Of a stretch of 8,592 bases of DNA, positions 7,162 to 8,592 are shown piece after piece. The translations under genes were made by a program, and so were the position numbers. The number at the start of each line of letters is the position of its first letter. Position 1 is the stretch's first letter. The DNA comes from Bacteroidales bacterium. GTDB lineage: Bacteria; Bacteroidota; Bacteroidia; Bacteroidales; GCA-2748055. The stretch is from contig JAOZLK010000121.1 of assembly GCA_029934875.1 (NCBI GenBank), positions 1 through 8,592 of the forward strand, written 5' to 3'. A model generated the notes under the pieces. The model saw nothing but the letters and a program-made list of their open reading frames with translations. It had not been told where the DNA came from and did not search any database.

Positions 7162-8358
7162 ATGAAAAAGCTTTTACTCTTTGGTGCTGGTAAGATCGGC
7201 AGATCATTCATAAGTCCGTTATTTGGTCGAGAGGGATACGAAATCGTATTTGCAGATATTGACCGGAAGCTGGTAGACTTATTGAACAAAACTTCTTCAT
7301 ATAAGGTAATTATCCGGGACAGCAATCATCCTGAGAAAGAGGAAATTTGCACGGTTGAAAATATATCTGCGGTGCACCTGTCAGATAATAATTCCATTAA
7401 GAAGCACATCATTGAATCAGATCTGATTGCCACTTCAGTTGGGAAACGGGGCCTCTTAAGTCTGCCGGAATTAATGGCTGAAGGATTCAGAGAACGATAC
7501 CAGGTTCGAAAAGAGAATGCGGTTGATATAATCCTGGCTGAAAATGTTAGAAGTGCAGCAGCCCTGTTCAGGGAGGAAATAAAATCCTATTTACCTGGTG
7601 TTCCGGTGGATGACTATATTGGTCTGGTTGAAACAAGTATTGGCAAGATGGTACCCAATATGACGGAAAAACAACAACTGGCAGACCCGCTTACAGTTGT
7701 TGCAGAACCATATAATCACCTTATTGTTGATAAACAAGGATTCAGAAATAGAATCCCCGATGTGGAAGGTCTGGATCCGAAAATGAATATGAAAGCATGG
7801 GTAGACCGAAAAATATTTATTCATAACATGGGTCACGCTACCCTTGCCTATCAGGCAAATTATTTCGACCCAAATATCGTTTATACCTGGGAGGCTTTGG
7901 AGATTAAACAATTAAAAGAGCTTACACGAAATACAATGCTGCAATCTGCGAAAATCTTAGTGGCTAAATACCCTGATATATTCATTCTAAACCAGTTAAT
8001 TAAGCATACAGACGATCTTCTGGAAAGATTTTCAAATAAGGCCCTGGGTGATACCATTTTTCGGGTTGGATGCGACCTGTCGCGGAAATTAAATTCCGAT
8101 GACAGACTAATGATCCCTGTTATAGCTGGTATTAGAAGAGGAAAAGAGTATTCGCTGATATTGGAAGCATGGGTAAAAGGATGCTTCTTCAACGCTGCAG
8201 ATGAGCAAGGGAAAATTCATCCGGAAGACAGAGAATTCAAGAATAAATATCAAGAAAATCCCTTAGACATCTTAAATACTCATTGTAATTTCGAGCCGGA
8301 AATACATGCTGAAATTGAGGAGAGCGTACTAAAAACATTAGAGAAATTAAATAAATAG
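7162..8358 (+). CDS. Mannitol-1-phosphate 5-dehydrogenase-like oxidoreductase
   Basis: A 398-residue cytoplasmic enzyme of the polyol-specific long-chain dehydrogenase family, close in length to E. coli MtlD (about 382). Residues 8-13 (GAGKIG) begin the Rossmann fold. Asp32 at the end of the second strand suggests NAD(H) rather than NADP(H). AENVR (126-130), GLVETSIGKMVP (154-165), ADPLTVVAEPYNHLIVDK (174-191) and the block around 214-230 follow MtlD in order. In that block Lys217, Asn222 and His225 (K-x4-N-x2-H) occupy the conserved catalytic positions. FRVGCDLSRKLNSDDRLM matches the MtlD C-terminal RVGRxPxRKLSxxDRL segment. The known family reaction is mannitol-1-phosphate to fructose-6-phosphate. 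Bacteroidota usually lack the mannitol PTS that makes this substrate, and none is visible here, so a related sugar-acid or polyol substrate is possible. The ATG at 7162 lies 45 bases after the terminator hairpin, with no clear promoter between. The GntR gene follows after 80 bases. Confidence 0.85.
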   Translation: MKKLLLFGAGKIGRSFISPLFGREGYEIVFADIDRKLVDLLNKTSSYKVIIRDSNHPEKEEICTVENISAVHLSDNNSIKKHIIESDLIATSVGKRGLLSLPELMAEGFRERYQVRKENAVDIILAENVRSAAALFREEIKSYLPGVPVDDYIGLVETSIGKMVPNMTEKQQLADPLTVVAEPYNHLIVDKQGFRNRIPDVEGLDPKMNMKAWVDRKIFIHNMGHATLAYQANYFDPNIVYTWEALEIKQLKELTRNTMLQSAKILVAKYPDIFILNQLIKHTDDLLERFSNKALGDTIFRVGCDLSRKLNSDDRLMIPVIAGIRRGKEYSLILEAWVKGCFFNAADEQGKIHPEDREFKNKYQENPLDILNTHCNFEPEIHAEIEESVLKTLEKLNK

Positions 8359-8371
8359 TCTAGATAGTTTA
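8352..8371. promoter_or_regulatory. Quasi-palindrome, candidate GntR operator
   Basis: Nested symmetry: outer TAAA/TTTA arms, TAG on both sides, and a central TCTAGA palindrome (8359-8364); 7 of 10 symmetric pairs match. It overlaps the TAG stop of the dehydrogenase and ends 67 bases before the GntR start. Its core GTCTAGAT (8358-8365) is one base away from the GTCTAGAC symmetry used by HutC-type GntR proteins. Autoregulation is an inference. Confidence 0.35.
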
Positions 8372-8396
8372 GATTATTAAGATTGTTAAGTATATT
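8361..8396 (+). repeat. Four imperfect 9-bp tandem units
   Basis: The segment divides into TAGATAGTT, TAGATTATT, AAGATTGTT and AAGTATATT. Adjacent units differ at two to four positions and all end in TT. This could reflect a degenerate tandem repeat or simply A/T-rich composition. Confidence 0.35.
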
Positions 8397-8398
8397 TA
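8368..8398 (+). promoter_or_regulatory. Weak candidate promoter for the GntR gene
   Basis: TTTA (8368-8371), a 19-base spacer, then TATATTTA (8391-8398). Each box is one base from the Bacteroidota TTTG and TAnnTTTG consensus, and the spacing is right. The upstream box overlaps the quasi-palindrome at 8352-8371, which would suit repression. In such A/T-rich DNA, near-matches arise easily. Confidence 0.3.
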
Positions 8399-8438
8399 AA
8401 AGCTATAACCTGTTTTTAATAAATATGGGAAGTTTTCA

Positions 8439-8592
8439 ATGACAATCAAAGAAGCACCACTTTACAGAAAATTATATGAATTGCTAAGGAATCTTATAGA
8501 CGATGGCACATATAAGATCGGAGACCTTCTACCTTCAGAGAATGAACTTTGCGCAACCCATAACCTTACCCGCCCTACCGTTAGAAACGCAC
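8439..8592 (+). CDS. GntR-family transcriptional regulator (3'-truncated)
   Basis: 51 codons are visible before the window ends. They encode the N-terminal winged-helix DNA-binding domain of a GntR-family regulator: PLYRKLYELLRNLIDDGTY (residues 7-25), then KIGDLLPSENEL (26-37) and the recognition region NLTRPTVRNA (42-51), matching the family pattern PLYxxIxxxLRxxIxxGxxxxGdxLPSExeLxxxxxvSRxTVRxA. The effector-binding domain is outside the window, so HutC-like and AraR-like (LacI-type sensor) subclasses cannot be told apart. The start is ATG 8439, preceded by a weak purine run GGGAAG (8427-8432 region); the ATG at 8425 is in another frame and stops after five codons. Position beside a polyol dehydrogenase and a sugar porter suggests control of carbohydrate genes; the candidate operator at 8352-8371 would allow autoregulation. 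The family call is strong; the ligand is unknown. Confidence 0.88.
   Translation, partial: MTIKEAPLYRKLYELLRNLIDDGTYKIGDLLPSENELCATHNLTRPTVRNA

Noticed and set aside
7881..8192. Minus-strand open frame within the dehydrogenase gene
   Set aside because: It is antisense to MtlD-like conserved sequence and has no recognisable domain.
2..8592. Defence system, CRISPR, mobile element or tRNA cluster
   Set aside because: No repeats with spacers, transposase, integrase, nuclease, toxin or tRNA-like cloverleaf was recognised on either strand.

Overview
The window reads as a chromosomal segment of a Bacteroidota bacterium that uses the type IX secretion system (T9SS). Four of the seven genes end in a YPNP- or NYPNPFN-type T9SS sorting domain. 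Gene starts lack convincing Shine-Dalgarno sequences and sit behind A/T-rich leaders, and one intergenic region carries an exact match to the Bacteroidota -7 promoter box (TAnnTTTG). All genes are on the + strand. A polysaccharide-degrading or marine/anaerobic lineage would fit, but the sequence alone does not fix the genus.

Layout: (1) positions 2-6087 look like one transcription unit. It holds the 3' part of a large secreted CotH-kinase-like protein, two small secreted proteins with a CBM4/9-like N-terminal module and a T9SS tail (the second overlaps the first by 4 bases), and a 12-helix sugar-porter MFS transporter. (2) After a 115-base gap with a candidate promoter, a third small secreted protein of the same family is followed by a strong hairpin terminator. 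(3) Next comes a mannitol-1-phosphate 5-dehydrogenase-like enzyme. (4) The first 51 codons of a GntR-family regulator run off the right edge, preceded by a quasi-palindrome that could be its operator.

The three small secreted proteins at 3028-3903, 3900-4727 and 6203-7069 are diverged paralogues sharing a recognisable motif series. They surround a sugar transporter and stand next to a polyol/sugar-phosphate oxidoreductase and a sugar-type regulator. The simplest reading is a carbohydrate-responsive locus: surface proteins bind a glycan or glycoconjugate, the MFS protein imports a sugar, the dehydrogenase converts a polyol or keto-sugar derivative, and the GntR protein controls expression. There is no SusC/SusD pair and no glycoside hydrolase in view, so this is not a standard polysaccharide-utilisation locus as far as the window shows. 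The pairing of a T9SS-exported CotH-type kinase-fold protein with small co-transcribed T9SS proteins is the least explained part. No RNA genes, insertion sequences, CRISPR arrays or broken genes were seen, and no gene-free stretch exceeds 300 bases.
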